Source of the DNA: Streptomyces acidiscabies
Lineage (GTDB): Bacteria > Actinomycetota > Actinomycetes > Streptomycetales > Streptomycetaceae
Reading direction: 5' to 3'
Assembly: GCF_020010905.1 (NCBI RefSeq)
Contig: NZ_JAGJBY010000002.1
Location: 806,001 to 870,000 of the forward strand
Length of the DNA stretch: 64,000 bases
Below, in pieces: positions 43,280-53,217 of this stretch. Position 1 is the stretch's first letter. Every line of letters begins with the position of its first letter. The notes beneath the pieces are model-generated. The model was not told the DNA's origin. It did no database searches and worked only from the letters and a program-made list of their open reading frames with translations. Made by a program: the position numbers and the translations under genes.

Positions 43280-46200
43280 GTGTCGCACCTGACCGGTGAA
43301 GATCTCCCGGAGGGAGCGCTCGCCACGACGTGGCCGAGTCTCCTCGAAGCGCGGGTGGCCGACACACCTGACGCCATCGCGCTCGTCGCCGGGGACACGG
43401 CGCTCACGTACGCGCAGTTCAATGCCCGTGCGAACCGGCTCGCCCGGTGGCTGAAGTACCTCGGCGCCGGGCCGGAGCGGTCGGTCGGGCTGGTGCTGGG
43501 CAGGTCCGCGGACTTCTTCCTGTGCGCGACGGCCGTGCTCAAGTGCGGGGCCGCGTACCTGCCGCTGGATCCGAACTACCCCGTGGAGCGACTGTCCTTC
43601 ATGGCCCGGGACGCAGCACCCGTGGTGCTGGTGACGACGTCGGACGTCCGGGGCGACCTTCTGGGCCAGCTGCCCACCGGCAGCCTCGTGGTACTGGACG
43701 ACGAGGCCACCGAGGACGTACTGCGCCGTCTGCCGGACCACGACATGGAGGACGGGGAACGTTTGGAGCCACTGCGCCCCGCGAGTCCCGCCTACATCAT
43801 CTACACCTCCGGCTCCACGGGGATCCCCAAGGGAGTCGTCGTCACCCACCAAGGCGTCGCGAGCCTGATCGCGACCCAGCGTCGTCGCCTCGCCGTCACC
43901 GGCGCCTCACGCGTGCTCGCCTTCTCGTCCCCGAGTTTCGACGCCAGTTTCTGGGAGATGTCGATGGCGCTGCTGGCCGGGGCCGCGCTCGTGGTCGGCA
44001 GGCCGGGGCGGCTGCTGCCCGACGCCGAACTGGCCGCGTTGATCGCGGACCACGGAGTCACTCATGTCACTCTCCCGCCCTCGGTCGCGGGTGCGCTGGG
44101 CCCCGACATGCTGCCTCCGAGCGTGACGCTGGTCGTCGCGGGCGAAGCGTGCCCGGCGGCTCTCGTGCAGCGCTGGCGCCCGCACCGGACGATGGTGAAC
44201 GCCTACGGCCCGACGGAGTCCACCGTCTGCGCCACCATGAGCGATCCGCTGGCCGACGACGTGGCGCCGCCGGTCGGCCGGGCGGTGGACGGCACCCGGA
44301 TCCATGTCCTCGACGACCGCCTCGCACCGGTTGTGCCGGGAGCGGTCGGCGAGATCTACATCGCGGGGCACAGCCTGGCACGCGGGTACCTCGAGCGGCC
44401 GGGTCTGACCGCGCAGCGGTTCGTGGCGGACCCCTTCGGCCCGGCCGGCAGCCGTATGTACCGCAGCGGTGACCTCGGCCGCTGGACCCGTTCAGGAGAC
44501 CTGGAGTTCGTCGGCAGGGCGGACGACCAGGTCAAGGTACGCGGCTTCCGTATCGAGCCGGGCGAGATCGAATCCGTCATCGCCGGGTGCCGCGGGGTCC
44601 GGCAGGCCGCCGTCGTCCTGCGTGAGGACCGGCCCGGAGAGCCATACCTCGCCGCCTACGTCATACCCGAGAACGCGGCCGCCGACGAGGCGGCCGGCGA
44701 GGAACCGGACGGTCAACTCGATGCCTGGCGACGGCTCTACGACGATCTGTACGGCCGAGCCGACACCGCCGACTTCGGCGAGGACTTCTCCGGCTGGGTG
44801 AGCAGTTATGGCGGGCGGCCGATCGAGGGGATGCGCGAATGGCGTGAGCAGACCGTGCGGCAGATCCGCGAACTGGCTCCGCGCCGCGTACTGGAGATCG
44901 GCTGCGGTTCCGGTCTGCTGCTCTCGCAGCTGGCGGGTGACTGCGAAAGCTACTGGGGCACCGACATCTCCGGGGCCCTGATCGAGCGGCTGCGCGGGCA
45001 GGTCGCCGAGCGCCCCGGCCTCGCGGACCGGGTCGTCCTGCATCAGCTCTCCGCCCATGAGCTGGGGAGTCTGCCCAGCGGCGGCTTCGACACCGTCGTG
45101 CTCAACTCCGTGATCCAGTACTTTCCCTCAGGCGATTACCTGTTCGACCTACTGCGCGAGGTGTCCCGGCTCCTGGTACCCGGGGGCGCGGTGTTCCTCG
45201 GCGACGTCCGTAACCTTCGTCTGCTGCGCACCTTCCACGCCGGGGGGCTGCTGGCGGCGGCCACGCACACCGACACTCCGCAGACGGTCTGCGCGGCGAT
45301 CGACCGGGCCATGGCGCAGGAGAAGGAACTGCTCGTGGACCCGGAGTTCTTCACGACGGCCGTCGGCGCGCTGCCCGGCATGACGCTGGAGTCGTGCACG
45401 CTCAAACGGGGCGGGTACGACAACGAACTCAGCCGCTATCGCTACGAGGTGGTGCTGCGCAAGCATGCCGGGCCTGCCGATGACACCGGGCCCACGGACG
45501 ACGCGGGGCCGGTCGTGCGACTGCGGTGGGACGGCGAGATGGCGAGCCTGGCCGACGTCGCCGATCGGCTGCGTCGTGGGAAACCGGAGCGGTTGTGCGT
45601 CACCGGGATCCCCAACGGCCGGGTGGCCGGCGAGCATGCCGCGACACTCGCGCTGTTCGACCGGCGCCCCCTGCACGAGGTGCTGTCCCTGGGGCAGGCT
45701 CCGGCGGGCGTGGCACCGGAGGACCTGCGCCGGCTGGGCGCGGAACTGGGCTACCGGGTCGACTGCACCTGGTCGTCCGAGGACGACGCCCTGATCGACG
45801 CTTCCTTCACACGCGCCGGAGCGCTCGTGCCGCGTCCCGCCCCCCGGACCGACGCGGAGCCGGACGGTTTCTCCCCGGCCCGGTTCACCAACAGGCCGGC
45901 GTTCGCCCGCCCCGACTCCCAGACGATGGCCTCTCTTCCCGGGCAGGTCGCGGCGAAGCTGCCGGCCTTCATGGTCCCGGAGGTCTTCGTCCCGCTCGAC
46001 AGGCTGCCGGTCACGGTGAACGGAAAGCTCGACCGCGGCGCCCTGCCCCGGCCGCGGCGCGCCGCCCATGCCTCGGGACGTCCGCCCAGGACCGCCCGCG
46101 AGGAGGTACTGGCGGCGATCTTCGCCGACGTACTCGCGACAGCCGACGTCACAGCCGACAGCGACTTCTTCGCCGTCGGCGGCAACTCCCTGCTGGCCAC

Positions 46201-47656
46201 CCGACTCGCCGCCGAGGTCCGGCGGCGCCTGAACACCGAGATGCCGCTGTCGTGGCTGTTCGAGTCGCCCACCGTCGGCGCGCTCGCCGCCCGCTTCGAC
46301 GCGGGGGACGAGGCCAGGCCGCTGCCCGTGCCGAGCGAGTACGCCTCCGGCAGCACGGCGCCGTTGTCGGCCCAGCAGATGCAGATGTGGCACGAGTACC
46401 GCCGAAGCCTGTGTCGCGACATGTTCAACGTGCCGCTGTCGCAGCGGCTGACCGGTGCCGTCGACGCCGAGGCACTGCGCGCCGCCCTCGCCGATGTCGT
46501 CACCCGGCACGTTCCGCTGCGCACGCTCGTCCAGGACGACGGCAGCGGTCCGTGTGCGGTGATCACGGAAGCCACCGCGGACGACATCCCATGGACGGAG
46601 ACCAGGACCACGCCCGAGCGGCTGTCCGAGGATCTCGCGCACGCCGCCCGCCGCCACTTCGACCTCGAGACCGAGATCCCGCTGCGGGCCGTACTGTTCA
46701 CGCTCGGCCCGGACGAGTCCGTACTGCTGCTGGTCATGCATCACATCGCCGCCGACGGCTGGTCCTTCGGCCCCCTGCTGGAGGACCTGGTCCGCGCCTA
46801 CCGCGCCCGGACCGAGGGGCGCGCACCACAGTGGGAGCCGCTGTCCTTCGGCTACCTCGACTACGTCGCCTGGCAGCGCCGGCTGCTCGGCGCCACGGAC
46901 GACCCGAGCGACGTCGCGCTGCGCCAGGCGGAGTACTGGAGGAAGACGCTGCACGGTGCCGACGACAGGCCGGTCCTGGAGACCGACAGCCCGGCGCCGG
47001 CCCAGCAGGACTTTGCCGGCAGGTCCCTCGATCTTCCGCTCGAAGTCGGCGGCCACCGGGTGCTGACAGCCGCGGCCCGTGAGCACGGTGTCACCGTCTT
47101 CATGATCCTGCACGCCGCGCTCGTCGCACTGCTCGCCCGCAGGGGAGCAGGAGGGGACGTCACCGTCGTGACCGCGGTGGCCGGCCGGACCGACACCCAG
47201 TTCGAACCGCTGGTGGGCCTCTTCGCCAACACCTTGGCGCTGCGCACCGACACGTCGGGCAACCCCACCTTCCGCGAACTGCTGGACCGGGTCCGCGTGA
47301 CCGATCTCGGTGCCTATGCCCACCAGGACCTGCTCTTCGAGCGCCTGGCCGACGTGCCACCGCCCCAGGTGTCACTCGTCCTGCGCACGGTCGCAGCTCC
47401 GCCGGCCGACCTGCCGGGCCTCACCATCAGTCCCGGCCCACGGCCGGCGAGCGAATCCGCCCGCTATCCGGTGCTGTGGACCGTGGAGCATCTGGCCTCC
47501 GCCGCGGACGGCGGGACGCTGCGCAGCCACATCCAGTACCAGAGCGGGCTGCTGCGCGACGACACGGTCGTCCGGCTCGCCCAGCAGTACGAAGTCGTGC
47601 TGTCCCTGTTGTTGAAGGATCCCGATCTCCGCGTCCAGGACCTCCCACTGCAGTGA
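43280..47656 (+). CDS. txtA: thaxtomin synthetase A, NRPS A-MT-T-C
   Basis: 1458 residues, the length I recall for TxtA. Adenylation core from about residue 20 to 460 (A3 IIYTSGSTGIPKGVV near 171, A5 NAYGPTESTV near 306, GRADDQVKVRGFRIEPGEIE near 412). An N-methyltransferase is inserted at about 465-730 (VLEIGCGSGLLLSQL near 537). A10 is VTVNGKLDR (911), then the carrier domain FFAVGGNSLLATRL (Ser970) and a condensation domain (MHHIAADGWSFGP near 1153). No thioesterase. GTG start with GAGGAA upstream. Published work assigns it L-phenylalanine loading and N-methylation. Its stop overlaps the txtB start. Confidence 0.96.
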   Translation: MSHLTGEDLPEGALATTWPSLLEARVADTPDAIALVAGDTALTYAQFNARANRLARWLKYLGAGPERSVGLVLGRSADFFLCATAVLKCGAAYLPLDPNYPVERLSFMARDAAPVVLVTTSDVRGDLLGQLPTGSLVVLDDEATEDVLRRLPDHDMEDGERLEPLRPASPAYIIYTSGSTGIPKGVVVTHQGVASLIATQRRRLAVTGASRVLAFSSPSFDASFWEMSMALLAGAALVVGRPGRLLPDAELAALIADHGVTHVTLPPSVAGALGPDMLPPSVTLVVAGEACPAALVQRWRPHRTMVNAYGPTESTVCATMSDPLADDVAPPVGRAVDGTRIHVLDDRLAPVVPGAVGEIYIAGHSLARGYLERPGLTAQRFVADPFGPAGSRMYRSGDLGRWTRSGDLEFVGRADDQVKVRGFRIEPGEIESVIAGCRGVRQAAVVLREDRPGEPYLAAYVIPENAAADEAAGEEPDGQLDAWRRLYDDLYGRADTADFGEDFSGWVSSYGGRPIEGMREWREQTVRQIRELAPRRVLEIGCGSGLLLSQLAGDCESYWGTDISGALIERLRGQVAERPGLADRVVLHQLSAHELGSLPSGGFDTVVLNSVIQYFPSGDYLFDLLREVSRLLVPGGAVFLGDVRNLRLLRTFHAGGLLAAATHTDTPQTVCAAIDRAMAQEKELLVDPEFFTTAVGALPGMTLESCTLKRGGYDNELSRYRYEVVLRKHAGPADDTGPTDDAGPVVRLRWDGEMASLADVADRLRRGKPERLCVTGIPNGRVAGEHAATLALFDRRPLHEVLSLGQAPAGVAPEDLRRLGAELGYRVDCTWSSEDDALIDASFTRAGALVPRPAPRTDAEPDGFSPARFTNRPAFARPDSQTMASLPGQVAAKLPAFMVPEVFVPLDRLPVTVNGKLDRGALPRPRRAAHASGRPPRTAREEVLAAIFADVLATADVTADSDFFAVGGNSLLATRLAAEVRRRLNTEMPLSWLFESPTVGALAARFDAGDEARPLPVPSEYASGSTAPLSAQQMQMWHEYRRSLCRDMFNVPLSQRLTGAVDAEALRAALADVVTRHVPLRTLVQDDGSGPCAVITEATADDIPWTETRTTPERLSEDLAHAARRHFDLETEIPLRAVLFTLGPDESVLLLVMHHIAADGWSFGPLLEDLVRAYRARTEGRAPQWEPLSFGYLDYVAWQRRLLGATDDPSDVALRQAEYWRKTLHGADDRPVLETDSPAPAQQDFAGRSLDLPLEVGGHRVLTAAAREHGVTVFMILHAALVALLARRGAGGDVTVVTAVAGRTDTQFEPLVGLFANTLALRTDTSGNPTFRELLDRVRVTDLGAYAHQDLLFERLADVPPPQVSLVLRTVAAPPADLPGLTISPGPRPASESARYPVLWTVEHLASAADGGTLRSHIQYQSGLLRDDTVVRLAQQYEVVLSLLLKDPDLRVQDLPLQ

Positions 47657-50600
47657 CTCCCAGGGCCAGCCCGTCCGATCCCATCATCTGTGAGGTCCAC
47701 TCGATGTCCATGCTGCCGCCGGGGCGAAGCCGCACCACGGCCTCGCCCGCCGGGGCCCAGGCCGGCCCCGAGTTCACCCCCGGCCTATGGGGACGGCTCT
47801 TCGAAGCCCGTGTCGACGCCGCCCCCGAATCCACCGCGATCAACTCCGCGAGCGAGCGGCTGAGTTACGCCGAACTGAACCGGCGGGCCAACCGCCTCGC
47901 CAGGTTGCTCATCGCACGTGGCGCCGGCCCGGAGAGCCTGGTCGGTCTCGCCCTGCCGCGCTCGACCGACTTCGTGGTGGCCGTGGCGGCCGTACTGAAA
48001 TCGGGCGCCGGCTACTTCCCGATGGATCCGGACTATCCTCCGCAGCGGCTGGCGTTCATGCTCGCCGACGCCGCTCCCATGCTGGTGCTGACCAGGAGTG
48101 ACATCGAGCCCGAGCTGCCGGCCGAGGCGGCCTCCCGCACGGTGGTGCTGGACGACCCGGCCGTCGTACGGACCCTGGCCGACTGCTCCGCGGCGGATGT
48201 GGCGGACGACGAACGCGGCGCCCCGCTCCGGACCCGGCATCCGGCCTATGTCATCTACACCTCGGGTTCCACCGGTACTCCCAAAGGAGTGGTCCTCACC
48301 CACCACGGCATCGCCAGCCTGGTGGGCAGCCATGCGCGGGACCTGGGGATCGGGCCGTCCAGCCGGTTGCTGCTCTTTTCCTCGCCGAGTTTCGACGGCG
48401 CCTTCTGGGACGTGTCGATGGCCTTGCTCACTGGCGCCACGCTGGTGGTCGCACCGCGTGAACGGCTCCTGCCCGGACCGGAGTTCAGTGCGCTCGCCGC
48501 CGAGGAGGGCATCACCCACTTCACCCTGCCGGCCTCCACGCTCGCCGCCCTGCCGGACGGCGCTCTGCCCGCCGGGGCCACCGTCGTCAATGTGGGCGAG
48601 GCCTGCAACAGCGAGCTGGTGCGCCGCTGGTCGCCGGGCCGGCTGCTGGTGAACGCGTACGGACCGACCGAATCGACCGTCTCCGCGACCATGAGCGGAC
48701 CGTTGGCCGGGGCAGGCATCCCGCCCATCGGCCGTCCGCTCTCGGACACCCGCATCCACGTCCTCGACGAGCGGCTCCGGCCGGTACCGCCGGGAGCGGT
48801 CGGAGAGATCCACATCGCCGGAGCGGGGCTGGCCCGCGGGTACCTGGGGCGGCCCGCGCTGACCGCCGAGCGGTTCGTGGCCGACCCCTTCGGGACGCCG
48901 GGCGAGCGGATGTACCGGACCGGCGACCGGGTGAGGGTGCGTGACGACGGGCAACTGGAGTTCGTGGGCCGGGTCGACGACCAGGCGAAGATACGGGGTT
49001 TCCGAGTGGAGCCCGGCGAGGTCGAAGCCGTGCTGCGCGACCATCCCGAGGTCGCGCAGGCCGCGGTGGTGGTCCGGGAGGACACTCCGGGAGACCAGAG
49101 GCTCGTCGCCTATGTCGTGCCGGACCACCCGGCCGTGCGGCAGGCCGACGACACCACCTCGGAGCACGTCGAGGAATGGCAACGGCTCTACGACGAGGTC
49201 TACAGCGCAGTGGGAGCGCTCCCCCTGGGGGAGGACTTCAGCGGCTGGAACAGCACCTACGACGGCGAGCCCATTCCCGTGCCTCAGATGCAAGCCTGGC
49301 GGGACGCCACGGTCGACAGCATCCGTGCCCTGCGACCGCGCCGGGTACTGGAGATCGGCGTGGGCACCGGGCTGCTGCTGTCCCGCCTCGCCGGTGACTG
49401 CGAGGCGTACTGGGCCACCGACTTCTCCGCCGAGGTGATCGAGACACTCGGCAAGAAGGTGGACGTCGACCCGGTGCTGCGGGAGAAGGTCCACCTGCTG
49501 CACGGTCCCGCACACGACCTCCCCGGCCTCCCCGAGGGGTACTTCGACACCGTTGTCCTCAACTCGGTGATCCAGTACTTTCCGTCGGCCGACTACCTGG
49601 TGAGCGTCCTGCGCGAGGCGGCACGCCTGCTGGCGCCGGGCGGCCGGGTGTTCGTCGGCGACATCCGGCACCTGCGTCTGCTGCGCCCGCTGCGCAGCGC
49701 CGTCCGGCTGCGCTCCGCCACCCGGCGGGAAGCCTCTGCCTCCGCCGTCCGCGCGGCGGTCGAGCAGGACCTGGTGGATGAGAAGGAGTTGCTCCTCGAC
49801 CCCGCGTTCTTCGCCGCGGTACCCCGGTGGATCCCGCAGCTCCGCGGGGTACGCACAGCGGTGCAGCGCGGCACGCACCACAACGAACTGACCCGCTACC
49901 GGTACGACGCGGTGCTCATCAAGGAGCCGGTGGAAACCGGTACCGCTGCGCCGGACGCGCAGACACTGACCTGGGGCACGGATGTCAGCGGACTGCAGGA
50001 GTTGTCCGGCCTGCTGGCCCGCACCCGCACGTCGCTGCTGCTGCGCGGCGTGCCGAACAGCCGGATCCTCGGTGAGGCATCGGCCGCGACGGCGCTGACC
50101 ACGGCCCGGTCGCTCGACGAGCCGTTGCGGTTGCTGCAAGAACCGGCGGCAGGGATCGACCCCGAGGAACTGCACGCCCTGGGCGGGGGCGCCGGCTGCG
50201 AGGTCCACCTCACGTGGTCGGCGCAGGACCCCACGCGACTGGACGCCTGTTTCACACCCGTGGGCGGTGAACCGGGCGCCGTCCCGCTGGCGGAGTCCGC
50301 CGACAGCGGCAGGACGTCGCCCGGTGACCACGCCAACCAGCCGACCACGCACCGGACCGGCAACGCCCTGATGGGCAAGCTCCCCGGCTATCTGGCCGCC
50401 AGGCTCCCCGCGTACCTGCGGCCCAGCGCCGTGGTACGCATCGCGTCGCTCCCCCTCACCGTCAACGGCAAGCTCGACCGCACGGCGCTGCCCCGTCCCG
50501 CCCTGTTCCCGCGGGCTGACGGGCAGGCGCCCCGCACTCCGCGCGAGGAGATCCTCGCCAATCTCTTCGCCGATGTGCTCGGCCTGCCCGGGGTGCCGAG

Positions 50601-52170
50601 GGACGCCGACTTCTTCGCCCTGGGCGGCAACTCGCTACTGGCCACGCGCCTCGTCGGCCGTATCGCGAAACACCTCGAAGTCGATGTTCCGATCGCCTGG
50701 ATCTTCGAGACACCGACCGTCGAGGGCCTGGCCGGGCGTACCGCTCCGGCGAGCAGGCTCCGCCCGCTGTTGCTCTGCCGCGACGAGAACCACGCGGCGG
50801 TGCCGCTCTCGCACAGCCAGTACGGCATGTGGTTCATCAACCAACTCGGCGGACCCGCGAGCCGGATCTACAACGTGCCGTACTGCCTGCGGATCACGGG
50901 CCGGGTGGACACCGGGGCGCTGCGGACCGCACTCGATGACGTCGTGGCTCGTCACGAACCCCTGCGTACCGTCTTCCCCGATGACGGTGACGGCCCCCGC
51001 CAACGGGTCCTCGCCCCCGAGGACGCCGCGGTGGTCCTTCATGAGACCGACGCCGCCGAAGACCGTCTGGCCGGCCACCTGGCGCGGGCCGCGGCGGAAC
51101 CCTTCGAGCTCAGGACGGACCTTCCCCTGCGCGCACGCCTGTTCCGGCACGGACAGGACCGGTACACGCTCCTGCTCCTGATGCACCACATCACCGTGGA
51201 CGCCTGGTCGCTGGCCCCCCTGACGGCGGACCTGGCGCACGCCTACCGGGCGCGGCTGGGGCAGCGGGCCCCGCAGTGGCAGCCGCTGCCGGTTCACTAT
51301 CGCGACTACGCCGTATGGCACAACGAGCAAGCAGCCGAGGCGCAGGACCGCGGCAGCGGCTTCGGGCGCCAGCTCGCCTTCTGGGAGCGGACGCTGCGCG
51401 GTCTTCCGGTCGAGACGCGGCTGCCGGCCGACCGGAGCCGTCCGGCCAGACCTACCTATCGTGGCGGCACCGTCCACACCCACGTCGAAGCCTCCCTCCA
51501 TCAGGAACTGCTCAACTGCGCGCGGGAGACGGGCGCGACGCTCTTCATGGTGCTGCACGCCGCGCTCGCGGCACTGCTGACCCGGCTGGGCGGCGGCACC
51601 GACATCGTCGTCGGCACCGCTGCCGCGGCGCGCACGGACCCCGCGCTGGACGACCTCGTCGGGCTGTTCGCCAACAGTGTCGTCCTTCGCGTCGACACCT
51701 CGGGCGACCCGACGTTCCGCACCCTGCTCGCTCGGACCCGGGCCGTGGACCTCGACGCCTTCACCCACCAGGAGGTCCCGTTCGACCAGGTGGTGGATCG
51801 CGTCAACCCGGCACGCCACCCGGCACGTCACCCGCTCTACCAGACGGCCCTCGTCCTGCACGCACCGCCCGGCGACGGCCATCGGGCCGACTCCGTCACC
51901 CTCACCCCCGAACCGCCCCCGAACACCGGAACGGCCCGCTTCGATCTGATGTTCAACTGGGACGAGAGCCGGGACAGCGCCGGCCTCGCCCAGGGCCTCA
52001 CCGGCCGTACCGAGTACAGCTCGGACCTCTTCTCCCAGGAGACAGTCGAACTGCTCCTGGAGCGGTATCTCCTGCTGCTGTCCGCCGCGGTCCGCGACCC
52101 GGACGCACGCCTTCACACCCTGGACATCCTCACCGAGCCGGAACGGCGGGCCTTCTCACCACGGCCGTAG
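47653..52170 (+). CDS. txtB: thaxtomin synthetase B, NRPS A-MT-T-C
   Basis: 1505 residues. Same layout as TxtA: A3 VIYTSGSTGTPKGVV near 199, A5 NAYGPTESTVSAT near 334, an embedded methyltransferase near 566 (VLEIGVGTGLLLSRL), A10 LTVNGKLDR near 935, carrier FFALGGNSLLATRL near 987 and a condensation domain near 1177. There the motif reads HHITVDAW instead of HHxxxDG. The GTG start at 47653 overlaps the txtA stop by four bases (GTGA) and gives 1505 residues, matching TxtB. It is reported to activate 4-nitro-L-tryptophan. A CebR operator lies inside the gene. No release domain is seen; the condensation domains presumably close the diketopiperazine. Confidence 0.96.
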   Translation: MTPRASPSDPIICEVHSMSMLPPGRSRTTASPAGAQAGPEFTPGLWGRLFEARVDAAPESTAINSASERLSYAELNRRANRLARLLIARGAGPESLVGLALPRSTDFVVAVAAVLKSGAGYFPMDPDYPPQRLAFMLADAAPMLVLTRSDIEPELPAEAASRTVVLDDPAVVRTLADCSAADVADDERGAPLRTRHPAYVIYTSGSTGTPKGVVLTHHGIASLVGSHARDLGIGPSSRLLLFSSPSFDGAFWDVSMALLTGATLVVAPRERLLPGPEFSALAAEEGITHFTLPASTLAALPDGALPAGATVVNVGEACNSELVRRWSPGRLLVNAYGPTESTVSATMSGPLAGAGIPPIGRPLSDTRIHVLDERLRPVPPGAVGEIHIAGAGLARGYLGRPALTAERFVADPFGTPGERMYRTGDRVRVRDDGQLEFVGRVDDQAKIRGFRVEPGEVEAVLRDHPEVAQAAVVVREDTPGDQRLVAYVVPDHPAVRQADDTTSEHVEEWQRLYDEVYSAVGALPLGEDFSGWNSTYDGEPIPVPQMQAWRDATVDSIRALRPRRVLEIGVGTGLLLSRLAGDCEAYWATDFSAEVIETLGKKVDVDPVLREKVHLLHGPAHDLPGLPEGYFDTVVLNSVIQYFPSADYLVSVLREAARLLAPGGRVFVGDIRHLRLLRPLRSAVRLRSATRREASASAVRAAVEQDLVDEKELLLDPAFFAAVPRWIPQLRGVRTAVQRGTHHNELTRYRYDAVLIKEPVETGTAAPDAQTLTWGTDVSGLQELSGLLARTRTSLLLRGVPNSRILGEASAATALTTARSLDEPLRLLQEPAAGIDPEELHALGGGAGCEVHLTWSAQDPTRLDACFTPVGGEPGAVPLAESADSGRTSPGDHANQPTTHRTGNALMGKLPGYLAARLPAYLRPSAVVRIASLPLTVNGKLDRTALPRPALFPRADGQAPRTPREEILANLFADVLGLPGVPRDADFFALGGNSLLATRLVGRIAKHLEVDVPIAWIFETPTVEGLAGRTAPASRLRPLLLCRDENHAAVPLSHSQYGMWFINQLGGPASRIYNVPYCLRITGRVDTGALRTALDDVVARHEPLRTVFPDDGDGPRQRVLAPEDAAVVLHETDAAEDRLAGHLARAAAEPFELRTDLPLRARLFRHGQDRYTLLLLMHHITVDAWSLAPLTADLAHAYRARLGQRAPQWQPLPVHYRDYAVWHNEQAAEAQDRGSGFGRQLAFWERTLRGLPVETRLPADRSRPARPTYRGGTVHTHVEASLHQELLNCARETGATLFMVLHAALAALLTRLGGGTDIVVGTAAAARTDPALDDLVGLFANSVVLRVDTSGDPTFRTLLARTRAVDLDAFTHQEVPFDQVVDRVNPARHPARHPLYQTALVLHAPPGDGHRADSVTLTPEPPPNTGTARFDLMFNWDESRDSAGLAQGLTGRTEYSSDLFSQETVELLLERYLLLLSAAVRDPDARLHTLDILTEPERRAFSPRP
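49211..49224. promoter_or_regulatory. CebR-type operator inside txtB
   Basis: TGGGAGCGCTCCCC, with the same GGGAGCGCTCCC palindrome as the site before txtA, lies in the txtB coding region at about codon 520, between the adenylation core and the methyltransferase. A binding site at this place in txtB is what I recall from published CebR work. Confidence 0.85.
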
Positions 52171-52259
52171 CCGTCCGACCCCGAATCATCGCGAAAGCCA
52201 CCGAAAGCACCGTCAATTCCCGGTGCCGGGCCCTCTTTGCCGACTAGGAGAAATTCACC

Positions 52260-52457
52260 GTGCCCTCACCCTTCGACGACCATGACGGGCAGTTCCATGT
52301 GCTCCGCAACGAGGAAGGCCAGTTCTCACTCTGGCCGAATTTCGCCGACATCCCCTCCGGGTGGCGTTCCGTGAGCGGGCCGAGCCCCCGCGGAAGCGCC
52401 CTTGAGTACATCGAGAAGGAATGGACGGACATGCGCCCGGCGTCCGTCCGTGAATGA
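52260..52457 (+). CDS. txtH: MbtH-like protein
   Basis: 65 residues. The family motif NEEGQFSLWPNFADIPSGWR (NxExQxSLWP, then PxGW) is complete, and it ends with EYIEKEWTDMRP. Such proteins bind and activate NRPS adenylation domains, here TxtA and TxtB. GTG start with AGGAG nine bases upstream. It lies 89 bases after txtB and is followed by a 16-bp hairpin. Confidence 0.95.
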   Translation: MPSPFDDHDGQFHVLRNEEGQFSLWPNFADIPSGWRSVSGPSPRGSALEYIEKEWTDMRPASVRE

Positions 52458-52653
52458 CCCGGCCAATAACATCGAGCGGGGCCACGGGTCGCCGAGAACC
52501 GGGCCGTTTACGGCTGGCTCGGCTGGGCGACCGCCGATTCCGAGGACGTGGTGTCCCTGCCGATGGTCTCGTACGGCACCGACGCCGCACCGGCTCCGGT
52601 GGTGGTCCCGAAGGCCGGCCGGGGCCGGGCGAAGCGCTTGGGCGGTGCTGGAC

Positions 52654-52689
52654 CGGCTGGGTGGGGCACGTCGGTGCCCCACCCAGCCG
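52654..52689 (+). terminator. 16-bp perfect hairpin after txtH
   Basis: CGGCTGGGTGGGGCAC (52654-52669), the loop GTCG and the exact complement (52674-52689) lie about 200 bases after the txtH stop. No T tract, as often in Streptomyces. It may separate txtABH transcription from txtC. Confidence 0.7.
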
Positions 52690-52825
52690 AACGCCGGACG
52701 ACGGAGACGGACTGTCTCGGCGCGATGCTGGAGACCTTCCGGAAACCCGGCGAGTCCGGCGTAGGTGCCGACGAGGGTTCGTGCCTGCCATCGGGTGGGC
52801 ACCCGGGAAGGAGCGCGCCTGCCAC

Positions 52826-53155
52826 GTGTCGGCTCCGCCGCCATCAAGGGTGACCTCCATTCCGCACCCGTCGCCGGTTCTGTCGTAGACGCCGTCCTCG
52901 GCGTGTTCACGGACGGCGGGCGCAGCGGTCACGAGCGTGTGATGGCCGCGTCGACCCGGCCGCGACGGCGTCCTGGCACCTGGACGCGCAGTACTTGTTG
53001 GGCAGCCGACCGCGTCGCACGGCACCTACGGCGGATTCACCGAGCCGGACCTGCAGGACTGACGTGAGTACTACCGCGACAACGCCGCCCGGCTCTCCCG
53101 GGTCAAGGCGGCCTGTGACCCGGACCGCTTCTTCAGTTTCGACCAGGCGGTATGA
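52826..53155 (+). pseudogene. relic of a berberine-bridge-type FAD oxidase, C-terminal part
   Basis: Several frames must be joined. First APVAGSVVDAVLGVFTDGG, then DGRVDPAATASWHLDAQYLL (the GGxVxxxxPxATAFxHR..YLL pattern of BBE oxidases), then TYGGFTEPDLQD, a TGA where a Trp is expected, and REYYRDNAARLSRVKAACDP, ending DRFFSFDQAV. This is the terminal BBE domain (YYGxNxxRLxxVKxxxDPxxxFxxxQ). The FAD-binding half is gone. There are at least two frameshifts and one nonsense codon. Confidence 0.75.
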
Positions 53156-53217
53156 CGCGAGACGCCGTCACGACGCCGCACGGCCCAGGCCTGCGGTCTT
53201 GGAAAGGAAACGACACC

